Of a DNA stretch of 49,471 nucleotides, positions 7,724 to 15,818 are shown one piece after another (position 1 is the stretch's first letter; every line of letters starts with the position of its first letter). A program made the position numbers and the translations under genes. The stretch spans positions 1 through 49,471 of the forward strand of contig NZ_JACHNV010000012.1 of NCBI RefSeq assembly GCF_014199535.1. The letters run 5' to 3'. Origin of the DNA: Hymenobacter latericoloratus. GTDB taxonomy: Bacteria; Bacteroidota; Bacteroidia; Cytophagales; Hymenobacteraceae. Under the pieces are notes generated by a model, which did not search any database, was not told the origin of the DNA, and worked only from the letters and a program-made list of their open reading frames with translations.

Positions 7724-7863
7724 AATAGGTAAAGCCGTGACATGTGTGTCCCCTGGTGCGAGATATCGCACCAGCATAATTGCCACTTGCAGTTCACCCA
7801 ATGGTGTTTGGATGGCTATGCATCAACTGATATTTGAACATCCTGCACCATGAGTTCAACCTA

Positions 7864-8021
7864 GGAGAGCATCAAAAAGTGTGGGGCAGTCGGATAAAGT
7901 GGTCAGGGTAGGTGTTGCGCCAGCAGTGGGACAAGTGCTTGATGACCGCACTTATCTCCTATTTTTTTGTTGCTTTTGATAGCCTTCCTAACCCACTGCC
8001 CCACACTTTTTGATGCTCTCC
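7864..8021. repeat. MITE-like element with 27-bp perfect terminal inverted repeats
   Basis: The ends 7864-7890 and 7995-8021 are perfectly complementary over 27 bp (GGAGAGCATCAAAAAGTGTG...), bounding 158 bp with no ORF. A degenerate relative with the same outer 20 bases occurs at 26213-26323. This pattern fits a miniature inverted-repeat transposable element. No clear target duplication is seen. The rest of 7632-7863 has no gene that I can support. Confidence 0.65.
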
Positions 8022-8056
8022 ACTTCTGAAGTACAGCGCCTCGGGCAGCTCAAGCA

Positions 8057-8257
8057 ATGACAAAGGCAATCAAAAAGCGCCTTCGGATCGTTGGCATCGG
8101 AAAGAAACAGGATACGAATGTGTGTTCAACTGCTTGTTCCTCTCCCCCTTTTCAGCACCCCATATTTGCCTCAGAAGCCGAGTATGATCAATCCGTTGAA
8201 AGCGTCGTGGCGCGCATTAGAAGCGGGCAGGTGACGGCCCGCCACCCCGACTTATAG
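8057..8257 (+). CDS. Small protein, paralogue A of a two-member family (unknown function)
   Basis: A 66-residue basic protein, MTKAIKKRLRIVGIGKK..., whose C-terminal half (IFASEAEYDQSVESVVARIR) is almost identical to a 62-residue protein encoded at 16544-16732. The N-termini share an x-K-K-R-L-x-I-V pattern. The middle of this copy (QDTNVCSTACSSPPFQH) differs. Retention of the same segment in two diverged copies on one replicon suggests a selected function, perhaps binding DNA or a partner. It lies 35 bases after the MITE-like element. I do not know the family. Confidence 0.55.
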   Translation: MTKAIKKRLRIVGIGKKQDTNVCSTACSSPPFQHPIFASEAEYDQSVESVVARIRSGQVTARHPDL

Positions 8258-8334
8258 CTGCTCAAATCGTCCTCGTGGACCGATTCAAAGTGGGGTATAG
8301 CTAGGAGCTACTTATCAGGCGGGTTTGGGCTAGG

Positions 8335-8517
8335 CTACGACTCTTTTTCACGGGACTGTTGACGCTCAGTGGGTAGCGGTAATCCATCGAGCTGGTCTGC
8401 ATGACGTTGCTTGCTCTGGGTAATGAAGCACGAAATTTCTCGCAGTTCCTCCTCGGTTGGCGGTTTGGATTGGATTAGGCCCGCGTCTTCTGGTTCATAC
8501 TCAATGTGCTTATCCAT
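8335..8517 (-). CDS. Hypothetical small acidic protein
   Basis: A 60-residue, charged, probably helical protein (MDKHIEYEPEDAGLIQSKPP...). No domain is recognised. It has an ATG start and does not overlap another gene. It sits between paralogue A and the CBASS pair, in the same direction as the latter. It could be real or a chance ORF. Confidence 0.4.
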   Translation of the reverse strand: MDKHIEYEPEDAGLIQSKPPTEEELREISCFITQSKQRHADQLDGLPLPTERQQSREKES

Positions 8518-8611
8518 AGTGTCTTTTTATGGCAACAGGGAATACAGAATTACCCTAAAGCGTTTTGCTGTAACTGACTGAACACGAATTGACTATAATT
8601 AATACAAAATT

Positions 8612-9511
8612 TTAAATAATGTTGTGAGCTTGCTTATATCTAATGACATAGTCTTCTGCAGCAGAGTCCATTATTTGTTCATTTTGATCGCGCGTCAGCT
8701 TATAATAAAAATTTGGTACTAATGGCCTTTGGCTTCTATGGTCAAATAATGCATCCTGAATTTGTCGGGATGATTCGGTAAGTCTCATAGAATTACTATT
8801 GCTTAAGCATTCTTTCCATACTTCGTCAAAATATACACGCATTTTTGCTATAGTAGTGCATGCTTCTTTATTGAGAATGTTTTGTTTAACACAGAACAAA
8901 AATGCAGGAAGAATAGCTGATGTTACAGTTGCAATATGGTAAAAATCTGGATTTTTAATTGCTAACCAAACCGTCCAAGCAAATACTATTACTGCAACTA
9001 ATGTAATCCATAAGTATGTAAAACTATTTCTAAGACGTTCATCATACTGCATGCTACTACGTTGACAGATAAGTCGAGCCGGTTCAATAGGTATCTCATG
9101 GATGATTTTTGGATACCAATCGATCTTATTTCTCTTTCTTGCCTCAGGTAGCGGATCAGGAATTGCTACTATATCTTCAATTGGAATATTTGCTTCCCTG
9201 AAAGGTGACTGAGGGAGAATAAGTACGTCAATATCGAAACATTCTCTGACGCTGGCAGCTCTGCCCTTTAACTGGGCTATAATAGGGTCGAATAAATAAA
9301 AGTCCAAAATTGTTATGATTGCTCCATACAGAGCAGCACGAGGACCCCACGTTTCGCATATAACAGCAACAAGTGATAAAGCAGCTGAAACAAATACGAC
9401 TAAAATAATCTGTATTCCATTACAAGTTTTAGCTTTTGAATATAATCTATCCTCTACAAGCAGCTTGCGGAGTTGCTGTAAATTATTTTGAATTGTGGGA
9501 ATAGAATTCAT
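8612..9511 (-). CDS. S-4TM family pore-forming CBASS effector
   Basis: A 299-residue membrane protein with two pairs of transmembrane helices: roughly residues 32-52 and 58-76, then 168-190 and 195-213, separated by a soluble segment with IPDPLPEARKRNKIDWYPK. This is the layout of the S-4TM effector family, which opens or damages the inner membrane when a CBASS nucleotide signal is made. Its ATG overlaps the stop of the CD-NTase gene by one base (TAATG), so the two are translationally coupled. The gene is clearly more AT-rich than its neighbours, suggesting separate acquisition. The family identification is from overall pattern and context. Confidence 0.8.
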   Translation of the reverse strand: MNSIPTIQNNLQQLRKLLVEDRLYSKAKTCNGIQIILVVFVSAALSLVAVICETWGPRAALYGAIITILDFYLFDPIIAQLKGRAASVRECFDIDVLILPQSPFREANIPIEDIVAIPDPLPEARKRNKIDWYPKIIHEIPIEPARLICQRSSMQYDERLRNSFTYLWITLVAVIVFAWTVWLAIKNPDFYHIATVTSAILPAFLFCVKQNILNKEACTTIAKMRVYFDEVWKECLSNSNSMRLTESSRQIQDALFDHRSQRPLVPNFYYKLTRDQNEQIMDSAAEDYVIRYKQAHNII

Positions 9512-10392
9512 TATCTAGCGGGAAAGTTATAGTTGAATAACAAGTCATATGTTAAAAATGCATCGTCTATTTTCCCTTCATGTGCTTGATTAATGGCTCT
9601 ACGAGCACGGCCTGCTGCTGATTTAACTTTGGATAAAGCTTCAGCATGTTGAGCATCCGAACTACAAGGTTTTATATGTCCAGATATTCCAACCGGATCA
9701 TATAATCCAGGTAAATTATCTTTCTCTAATTTTTCAAAAATTAAAGCCAAATCTATTGCATAATCAATATAAGATTCATTTGAACAATGGCGAGTTACAT
9801 ATATTTCTAAAAAGAAAGATATTATTGGCACTTCCCAGTAATATTTCCAAGCCTTTATAAGACGTATAAGTAATTTTACTTTATTTGATTTTGCATCGTC
9901 AGTTTTTTGCACGTAATAATTATGTGCTGATGGACTAGAATTCATCCAACCACTAGAGCAGTCTGGAATCTCATATTTAGCAAATTTTTTTCCATCATAT
10001 TCTACCATCCCATAAAAATATGCCGGAGTTACTTCCATTTTTTCAGAAGCCCATGTACCAAATGGTATTCTTACAGCGGGACAATTAACTACAATTCCCG
10101 CAGTATTCCAGAATTTTACTTGTAGTGATTCTTTTATTTCACGTAAGGAAATGGAAGATTTTTCCTTTAGATTTTTTGCAGGTATTACTGCGAAATAATC
10201 TGTATCACTATGATGTCTCACTCCTGTTCCATTGCCGAAAGAACCTGTCTCAAAAAAGCTAGAACATCCGTACCCATTTATTAGGCAAGATTCAACAGAG
10301 CTTTTATGAGCCCTAGCTTTATCATGTTCTGAGGCTGCCGGCACTAGCCATGTCAGGAATGCACTAAAACCTTCATCAATTGATTTTGCCAT
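9511..10392 (-). CDS. CBASS CD-NTase (SMODS-type cyclic oligonucleotide synthase)
   Basis: The 293-residue enzyme carries the nucleotidyltransferase motif GSFGNGTGVRHHSDTDYF near residues 48-65: a GS dipeptide on the P-loop-like turn followed by the catalytic D-x-D. A third acidic residue may be the Glu in KMEVTPAYF; the usual hDhhPA position reads VVNCPAV here. It should make a cyclic di- or trinucleotide on phage infection that activates the membrane effector encoded directly after it. No Cap2/Cap3 or HORMA/TRIP13 genes are present, so this is a minimal (type I) CBASS. The low GC content is shared with the effector. The product's exact nucleotide cannot be told from sequence. Confidence 0.88.
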   Translation of the reverse strand: MAKSIDEGFSAFLTWLVPAASEHDKARAHKSSVESCLINGYGCSSFFETGSFGNGTGVRHHSDTDYFAVIPAKNLKEKSSISLREIKESLQVKFWNTAGIVVNCPAVRIPFGTWASEKMEVTPAYFYGMVEYDGKKFAKYEIPDCSSGWMNSSPSAHNYYVQKTDDAKSNKVKLLIRLIKAWKYYWEVPIISFFLEIYVTRHCSNESYIDYAIDLALIFEKLEKDNLPGLYDPVGISGHIKPCSSDAQHAEALSKVKSAAGRARRAINQAHEGKIDDAFLTYDLLFNYNFPAR

Positions 10393-10638
10393 TCTAAGTA
10401 GATATTATCAAGATAGGGTATGAATTAAAGCAGAAAGGTAGTGCGTAAATTTGGTATTAAAAGGGTGCGAAGTGAAATCTGCTGTAACGGAAAAGTACCA
10501 TGTTAGTTAGATGGGAGCGGTGAAGAGCAAAACCTGCACTGATTCTGAGGCGCCGGGTATAACCGTTTTTATGTTAAGAGATAAGACCTAGGCCCGGGGC
10601 ACACTATTTTTTCTCCCCCACTGCCTGTAAAATTCAGT

Positions 10639-10977
10639 TTATTTCCGTGCAGGTTTAGCTGGCTCCCCGTCTGCGTATTGCTTGTGGGTATCGAAGAAAA
10701 GTTTGAATGCCTGATTTATCACATCGGTGGTCCGAGCACCGCCTGGCTTGTTCGATTGATAATTGAAAAGGCGCCGTTTGTTCTCTGCCGTAATCGTGGA
10801 AGTGAACGGGTACTTCTTGTCCTGGTCTTCCTCTTCTTTCGCGACTTTCTGGGACATGGCCATTTGCTTGATGGTCTTGATTAAAAGTTTGGTTCGAATG
10901 TTACCAAAGTCAGAAGATTTTTTCGTCAAATCCTGGCTTCGGCCGTGAGTGCGACTATTTACAGTAGATGACCCCAT
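10639..10977 (-). CDS. Ribbon-helix-helix-like small protein, possible partition or regulatory protein
   Basis: A 112-residue basic protein. The C-terminal region (KYPFTSTITAENKRRLFNYQ ... TTDVINQAFKLFFD) fits a strand followed by two helices, similar in layout to the C-terminus of the parB-like protein at 4392-4895. The N-terminus is polar and basic. It may be a second centromere-binding-type protein or a repressor; no ParA is adjacent. The 246 bases before it (10393-10638) contain no gene that I can support. Confidence 0.55.
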   Translation of the reverse strand: MGSSTVNSRTHGRSQDLTKKSSDFGNIRTKLLIKTIKQMAMSQKVAKEEEDQDKKYPFTSTITAENKRRLFNYQSNKPGGARTTDVINQAFKLFFDTHKQYADGEPAKPARK

Positions 10978-11050
10978 TACCGAAGCAATCTAAGGATAAC
11001 TCGAGAGGGAGGATTGATCCGATAATATATAAGGGAAATCACATTGTTCA

Positions 11051-11421
11051 ATGAAACGTATAACCCTTAATGCCTTACTGTTTAAAGCAGTAGTACTTAT
11101 CTTAATTGCCTTTGCGCCTAGCTCCTGTTCCAAGCCAGGGCCTAAACCCAGTATCATTATCGTTGCGCCATCCTCATCATCAGTAGCCATTACCGCATCG
11201 CTGTACACGTTACGCCGGAGGGTGATATCACCGTTACGGCTGCCAAGGTAATTACTCCTGCCCCAGTCCCTGCACAGGAGAATACCCCGCCCGTCCGTCG
11301 TCGCGAGAAGACGCTTCGCACATCCAAGCGCAGACATGCAGCCGCTAGAACCAGTACACCTGCGCCCGCATCTGCACCGCTTGCCACGCCACCAACAGTG
11401 CCCTGCAACTGTCCTTGCTAA
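11051..11421 (+). pseudogene. Frameshifted small lipoprotein gene
   Basis: The start MKRITLNALLFKAVVLILI is followed by a lipobox APSSC, a lipoprotein signal peptide. The reading frame then ends at 11251, but the -1 frame from about 11185 continues without a stop to TAA 11419-11421. It gives a plausible Pro/Thr/Ala-rich tail (YRIAVHVTPEGDITVTAAK ... TPPTVPCNCPC). A one-base change or sequencing error would restore a protein of about 120 residues. A hairpin follows two bases after the stop. The function is unknown. Confidence 0.5.
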
Positions 11422-11423
11422 TG

Positions 11424-11473
11424 TATGTCCGCACCGAAGCTGGAGCAACTTCTCCAGCTTCGGTGCAGACATA
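11424..11473. terminator. 22-bp stem hairpin after the lipoprotein relic
   Basis: Arms 11424-11445 and 11452-11473 pair with one mismatch around a 6-base loop (CAACTT). It begins two bases after the stop codon of the restored lipoprotein frame, so a transcription terminator is likely, although no T-run follows on the plus strand. Confidence 0.5.
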
Positions 11474-11501
11474 CGCTCAGGGGACCAATGTTACCAAGAG
11501 A

Positions 11502-11529
11502 TTTTGCCCTGTTTGTTTAACAACACCCT
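11502..11529 (-). repeat. IS-end-like repeat, copy 2
   Basis: On the minus strand it starts AGGGTGTTGTTAAACAAA and matches the copies at 91-126 and 49023-49058 at 26 of 28 bases. It is followed on the plus strand by a short ORF tail with one membrane-like segment (VLALWLYCFGVVLFW, ending at 11641) that has no convincing start, perhaps a gene cut by the element. Confidence 0.5.
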
Positions 11530-11644
11530 TATAACCACCACCTCGGAATCGCACGGGGTTTTGGCCCTCTGGCTCTACTGCTTCGGCGTGGTACTTTTCT
11601 GGTTCAGGGCCTTCTTCCAACAGGGCGGATTTACACGGTAAGCC

Positions 11645-11850
11645 CTACGGCCGGCCGTAGTACTGGCGTAGCTCCGCGCTACACTCGGTCAAACTCAGCT
11701 CGCCGGCCACGTAATGCCGATAGAGTCGCTGGCCAGACGAGCTCAACAGAGCAGCCCTTGGGCGACTTTCAGGACCTCCACTTTATCGAGTAGTGCCTGA
11801 CGCTGTGCCGGGGTCTGCTCGGCGGGGCCAAAACGTTCGACTGCTGTCAT
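11645..11850 (-). pseudogene. Frameshifted VbhA-like antitoxin relic
   Basis: From ATG 11848-11850 the frame reads MTAVERFGPAEQTPAQRQAL ... KVAQGLL and hits TGA. A one-base shift continues as SSSGQRLYRHYVAGELSLTE ... AELRQYYGRP to a TAG at 11645-11647. The pattern LYxxYxAGExxxxExxxELxxxY resembles the VbhA/Fic-antitoxin domain. No Fic toxin gene is nearby. The VbhA assignment is by pattern memory only. Confidence 0.4.
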
Positions 11851-11852
11851 AC

Positions 11853-12248
11853 TTAAACAGGTAGGGGAAAACCAGGTAACACAAGGCGATTAGAGCGGCA
11901 GCGGTAAGGTTTCTCCATCACGGTACATAGCACGTAGGGCGGCAGCTCGTTCATTTCCTGCATCAGCGCGGCCATTTCCGCCGCGTATGGGTACACCCGA
12001 CCGGGCTGCTCGGGCAGCAGTGGGCGCACGTTGACCGCTGGTGCTATGTCGGGGCGGTACCACCGCATCAACTCGTCATGCACCTGCACTTAGTCAATCT
12101 CGCCCGCGATGTAGCGCAATTGCAGCCGCACCATTTCCGGGGAGGGTACCGCCCGGTCACTGGCTCCCATGCAGATGGCCCACCGCACCGATTTCCACCG
12201 CTGCGCGGGGGGCTATTCTTCTTCGTGAATCTGGGGTATGTAGTCCAT
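11853..12248 (-). pseudogene. Second VbhA-like relic with two in-frame stops
   Basis: The frame from ATG 12246-12248 (MDYIPQIHEEE) is broken by TAG after codon 11. It then continues PPAQRWKSVRWAICMG ... SPEMVRLQLRYIAGEID, is stopped by TAA, and goes on as VQVHDELMRWYRPDIAPAV to a stop at 11853. Reading through both stops gives one protein of about 130 residues with the same LxxYxAGExxxxxxxDELxxxY pattern as the preceding relic. The two are probably diverged neighbours that decayed together. Confidence 0.45.
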
Positions 12249-12308
12249 AATGATACTTATAGTCGGTAGACTTATTTACATCAGAAACCAACCTTTGTTA
12301 GCAAAATC

Positions 12309-12551
12309 ATGCGAATGAAAACTGCTTATTCAGAAGAGGAGAAGAGATTTCTACGGGACCTCGGAAACACGATTAAGCACTATCGTACCCTTTGCGATTT
12401 GTCCCAAGAGAAGCTTGCCTTTGCTAGCAATCTTGATAGGACTTATATCGGTTCCGTGGAGAGAGGGGAGCGCAATATTTCGGTGATTAACCTAAATAAA
12501 ATTGCAACCTCTCTGAACATAAAACCTTCGGAGCTAATGAAAACCGCATAA
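12309..12551 (+). CDS. Restriction-modification controller protein (XRE-type HTH)
   Basis: This 80-residue protein is almost entirely one XRE/Cro-type helix-turn-helix domain: LGNTIKHYRTLCDLSQEKLAFASNL DRTYIGSVERGERNIS in two blocks, then a dimerisation helix (SVINLNKIATSLNIKPSEL). Its size and its 1-base stop/start overlap (TAATG) with the restriction gene are typical of C proteins, which delay nuclease expression until methylation is established. A near-consensus -7 element (AACCTTTG, 12290-12297) lies before it. A CTTTGTT half-site there recurs in the palindrome at the methyltransferase promoter. Confidence 0.85.
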   Translation: MRMKTAYSEEEKRFLRDLGNTIKHYRTLCDLSQEKLAFASNLDRTYIGSVERGERNISVINLNKIATSLNIKPSELMKTA

Positions 12552-13717
12552 TGTCTTCATCGCCAAAGCAGGCTCAACTAGCATTAGGATTTAACACCCA
12601 ACCAGAGAGTAGTAGCAAGCAATTCAAGCCCCAAAACGCTGAAGCAGACCAGGCGCAAGCAGCAACACTACTTTCAAAAGCAGTCCGGAAAGCAGAGAAC
12701 ATTGCAAATGATGGACTTACTATAAACAGCCCTATCGAAGTCGGTGATGAATCATACTGGTTGACTAGTGCCGAACTGACCGTATTGTTGAACGATAAGA
12801 TGGTTGGCCAATCCTTCCAAGGTCTGGCTTTAAGAACACGTTCTAAAGTAGCCAAATCATCTGTCTGTGAGGCTTTGGGATATGTAGTACCCAACTCGTT
12901 CCCTAAAGTGCAGCCCCGTTTTCCGGGCCAGTGCTTTGATACATATGTTCAAAAGTCCAATAACCTTCAAGTCTGGAATGAAGAACTAGCTCCAGACAGA
13001 AGATATGTAATAATCGGGGTGGATGCAGATGACACGGTTACCAAGGTCAGGGTCATTACTGGCGCTGATTTGGCTAAGCTTGATACTACAGGCACCCTAA
13101 CCCAGAAGTATCAAGCACGCCTAATCCGGGGAGCAAACCACTTGGAGTTAATCTCTCCCAACGATACTGAGGTCTTAGCGCTAGCTTCTAGCAACTTAGC
13201 AGTTACACTAAGTGGTATCTCCCCAACAGATGCCCCATCTGAAAAGCAGTTATTACCGATTTCCGCCATATTCAGCAAGCTTAGCAGCTTAATCAGTATG
13301 TCCTTTCCAGATATTGGCATTACCCAAGAGCGAAACAGGGGAGCCGAACTCCATAAGCTTGTATGCAAAGCACTGGGCTATGACAACTATAAGGACAATG
13401 GTCAATTCCCCGATGTCAACAACCAGCTCTTAGAGGTAAAGCTCCAAACTTCTACCACCATTGATTTAGGGTTGGTTTCACCAGATAGTGAAGCAAAACT
13501 TGATTTAGAGAAGCTATTCAATGATAACGTAAGGCACTGCGACGTGCGCTACGCTATATTTTTCGCAGAAACTAAGTCAGGGGTGGTTACCATAACCGAT
13601 TTTTACCTGACTACTGGCCGTGATTTCTTCTCGCGCTTTACGCAGTTTGGGGGCAATGTATTGAACAAAAAAATCCAAATCGGGCTGCCTAAAGGGTTTT
13701 TCTTAGACACTATATAA
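12551..13717 (+). CDS. Type II restriction endonuclease, PD-(D/E)XK
   Basis: The 388-residue protein carries a nuclease core in the C-terminal third: ...GQFPDVNNQLLEVKLQTS..., where PDV then LEVK give the PD and E-x-K residues near 293-304. The N-terminal two thirds probably include sequence-recognition parts (SYWLTSAELTVLLNDKMVGQ and following). The gene is co-transcribed with the C-protein gene and convergent with an adenine methyltransferase, whose 3' end overlaps it by 8 bases. The sequence specificity cannot be inferred. It acts on unmethylated incoming DNA and would also stabilise the plasmid by post-segregational killing. Confidence 0.82.
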   Translation: MSSSPKQAQLALGFNTQPESSSKQFKPQNAEADQAQAATLLSKAVRKAENIANDGLTINSPIEVGDESYWLTSAELTVLLNDKMVGQSFQGLALRTRSKVAKSSVCEALGYVVPNSFPKVQPRFPGQCFDTYVQKSNNLQVWNEELAPDRRYVIIGVDADDTVTKVRVITGADLAKLDTTGTLTQKYQARLIRGANHLELISPNDTEVLALASSNLAVTLSGISPTDAPSEKQLLPISAIFSKLSSLISMSFPDIGITQERNRGAELHKLVCKALGYDNYKDNGQFPDVNNQLLEVKLQTSTTIDLGLVSPDSEAKLDLEKLFNDNVRHCDVRYAIFFAETKSGVVTITDFYLTTGRDFFSRFTQFGGNVLNKKIQIGLPKGFFLDTI

Positions 13718-15449
13718 GCTCGTATACAGGCTCTACCCCATAAGCTTGAGCTACTTTCTGCTCAAGCTTGTATTCTAGAATTGAAATATCACTTTTGTCA
13801 AAGGTGTTATTAAGCTCGTTGGCTAGCTGCGCGATTTCATTAGCTATAGGAGAGCTTAAGCTTGGTAAAGGATACTTCTCTACGTACTGAGTTATGTATC
13901 TCCGTCGGCCTGAGTACAACTTATTGTTAAAGACCAAATCATGATACTTAGTCATAAGTTTAGAGTTGGCCACACCTTGGATAAGCAGCAAGTGTTCTTC
14001 TTCGGCCTTGTTCTTGGCTGCAATCCAATAGCAGTTACCATTGACAATCTTTCCTGATTTATCGAAATAGAAGCGAGGCTCTAAGCTTATGTCTGGAAAG
14101 ACGAGTTTTGGAAGTTTCCATACTTCTGGCTTCTGAGGCACCCAGATTTCATACCATTTGCGTCCCGCATCGATAACGTATTGCCTACCTTTTAGCTGTA
14201 CCTCATGCGAGCGGAAATACTTCATTGCTAATGGATAGTCCTCGATATCCACTGTACACTTCTTTCCCCCTTCCGAGTAATGAGGGTAGAGCATTTGTAA
14301 AGCGCTATTCTCTACCGCAGTCCAACGGCTGATATTCTCTTGTGAGAGAAGCTCTTTTAACAAGGAAGCTTCTGGTTTTTCTTCTCCAAGCGAATCCCAA
14401 GAATCACTGATAAAAACGTTGTCAGCAGTGGTTTTCACGCCTACTTTGACCTTAAAAATATCCCCTATTGTGCATGAAGAGGCTTTCTGAATTTCTGTTA
14501 TCCAGTTAAGCTCGTCATCGGTTAGCATTCCCCAGGCTTCCTCAGAGCCAACTTCATACTTTAACACTCCTTTACTGACTTTGTAGCTTTTGCTACCAAG
14601 TTTGAAGTAGTTTGCTGTATGGCTATTTAACGCTTCGTATATGGTACTCACACCTTCTGTGTCGCCAACATACTCTTTCGAGGCTTCATAGACCTTTATA
14701 AACAGTGGATTAGAGTCAACTGCTTTAGCTTTTTTCTTAGCAATCAAAATAGCAGGCAAAACAGCCGCTGTGAACAATTTAGTATCACCTAAATCTATCA
14801 ACTCTAATATTTCATAGTTTTCACTCAAGTATTTTCTAATGCTTGTACCACTCTTAGTGTACAAGTATCTGTTAGAAGTGATGACCCCGAGAATTCCGCC
14901 TTCTCTCAGACTTTCGGTCATTGATATTAGGAAAGGGTAATATAGGTCTACTCGCCCTTTCAACTCGAATTTCTTTGCCAACAGTTGTGCCTTATTAGAA
15001 CCCAGAACTTGGGTGCGCACATAAGGAGGATTGGCAATAATTATGTCGGCCTTAATGTTCTTTTCTACATCGCTGCACTTAGCGGGCTCGGAAAAGAGGT
15101 CTGTTTGGATAGGGCCTTTGTTAGCTTGAGCGGAGCTTGGAAGTACAACAGCCTCTAAAAAATCCTCATTCTTCAGGCTGGCATTTTTCCAGCCCTTCTC
15201 GTCAATACTGGTTTTGGCTGTGGTCAGGTAGTCAAGGTTTGAATCGAACCCAATCAAATCAACGGTCACACTACGTGCGGCCAATTTTTCCCCGAGTGAC
15301 AGTAACAATGCACCTTCACCGCACGCTGGGTCTAGAATCAACGCCCTCTCATCTGTAGTGTACTTGAGTATGCGATCAGATAAAAAATCCGCCAACTGAC
15401 TCGGCGTGAAGGTTGCACCTGTGCTTTTTATCTGCTTTTTAGTGGGCAT
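13710..15449 (-). CDS. Type II N6-adenine DNA methyltransferase (gamma class, Eco57I/TaqI-like)
   Basis: The 579-residue enzyme has the AdoMet-binding motif I LDPACGEGALLLSL near residue 40 and the catalytic motif IV IIIANPPYVR, in the order typical of gamma-class N6-adenine methyltransferases. The C-terminal half (from about residue 330, with SRWTAVENSALQMLYPHYS) is the likely target recognition region. It should protect the plasmid and chromosome against the neighbouring restriction enzyme. It is convergent with the nuclease gene. Its promoter has an exact TATCTTTG element overlapped by an inverted repeat. Confidence 0.9.
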   Translation of the reverse strand: MPTKKQIKSTGATFTPSQLADFLSDRILKYTTDERALILDPACGEGALLLSLGEKLAARSVTVDLIGFDSNLDYLTTAKTSIDEKGWKNASLKNEDFLEAVVLPSSAQANKGPIQTDLFSEPAKCSDVEKNIKADIIIANPPYVRTQVLGSNKAQLLAKKFELKGRVDLYYPFLISMTESLREGGILGVITSNRYLYTKSGTSIRKYLSENYEILELIDLGDTKLFTAAVLPAILIAKKKAKAVDSNPLFIKVYEASKEYVGDTEGVSTIYEALNSHTANYFKLGSKSYKVSKGVLKYEVGSEEAWGMLTDDELNWITEIQKASSCTIGDIFKVKVGVKTTADNVFISDSWDSLGEEKPEASLLKELLSQENISRWTAVENSALQMLYPHYSEGGKKCTVDIEDYPLAMKYFRSHEVQLKGRQYVIDAGRKWYEIWVPQKPEVWKLPKLVFPDISLEPRFYFDKSGKIVNGNCYWIAAKNKAEEEHLLLIQGVANSKLMTKYHDLVFNNKLYSGRRRYITQYVEKYPLPSLSSPIANEIAQLANELNNTFDKSDISILEYKLEQKVAQAYGVEPVYELI

Positions 15450-15450
15450 A

Positions 15451-15478
15451 ATCTTTGTTTTTGATTACAACAAAGATA
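15451..15478 (-). promoter_or_regulatory. Methyltransferase promoter with overlapping palindrome
   Basis: Read on the minus strand, TATCTTTG (15471-15478) is an exact TAnnTTTG element 22 bases from the start codon. A 9-bp perfect inverted repeat (ATCTTTGTT / AACAAAGAT, arms 15451-15459 and 15469-15477) overlaps it, a good place for a repressor such as the C protein or the methyltransferase itself. Confidence 0.45.
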
Positions 15479-15555
15479 CTTAAAATCATCATCCGAAACT
15501 TCGTTTTCTTTAACGATAGGACTGATTTAACCTGTAGTCTAGGGCCTCGGACACG

Positions 15556-15712
15556 TTACTTATCCTCTACACGCTCAGGATTAGGCCATTTAAACAAGTG
15601 AGGCATTTGGCTCTGCGCGTGTTGCCCCTCCGTTATATCACTCTGTGCTTGAATGGGCACGGCCTCTACTTGCTGCACCACTTGGCGCTGTTGCTCCTGA
15701 ATAGGGCCTTCT
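15556..15712 (-). pseudogene. C-terminal gene fragment, Gln-rich
   Basis: A minus-strand frame reads EGPIQEQQRQVVQQVEAVPI ... MPHLFKWPNPERVEDK and ends at TAA 15556-15558. A stop lies directly upstream and there is no suitable start codon, so it looks like the tail of a lost gene, removed perhaps by the recombinase insertion. The rest of 15479-15749 shows nothing else that I can support. Confidence 0.3.
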
Positions 15713-15749
15713 TATAGCAGTGGGGGGCGAAATACCAGTCGCTAGGCGC

Positions 15750-15789
15750 TTGTCACATTTTACAAACGAACGTTTAAAAAACGTGACAA
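15750..15789. other. 40-bp palindromic site upstream of a serine recombinase, res/att candidate
   Basis: Two 19-bp half-sites (TTGTCACATTTTACAAACG and the complement of TTGTCACGTTTTTTAAACG, 16 of 19 matching) flank a central AA dinucleotide. Serine recombinases cut with a 2-base stagger at the centre of such sites. The recombinase gene starts 30 bases downstream, so the site may also be its operator. Confidence 0.5.
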
Positions 15790-15818
15790 CGTAAAAAATG
15801 GGTGGTAGATTCGCTCCC

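Noticed and set aside
10990..11472. 160-residue minus-strand ORF
   Set aside because: It runs opposite the lipoprotein relic and through the hairpin; its Cys/Arg-rich composition is that of an antisense shadow.
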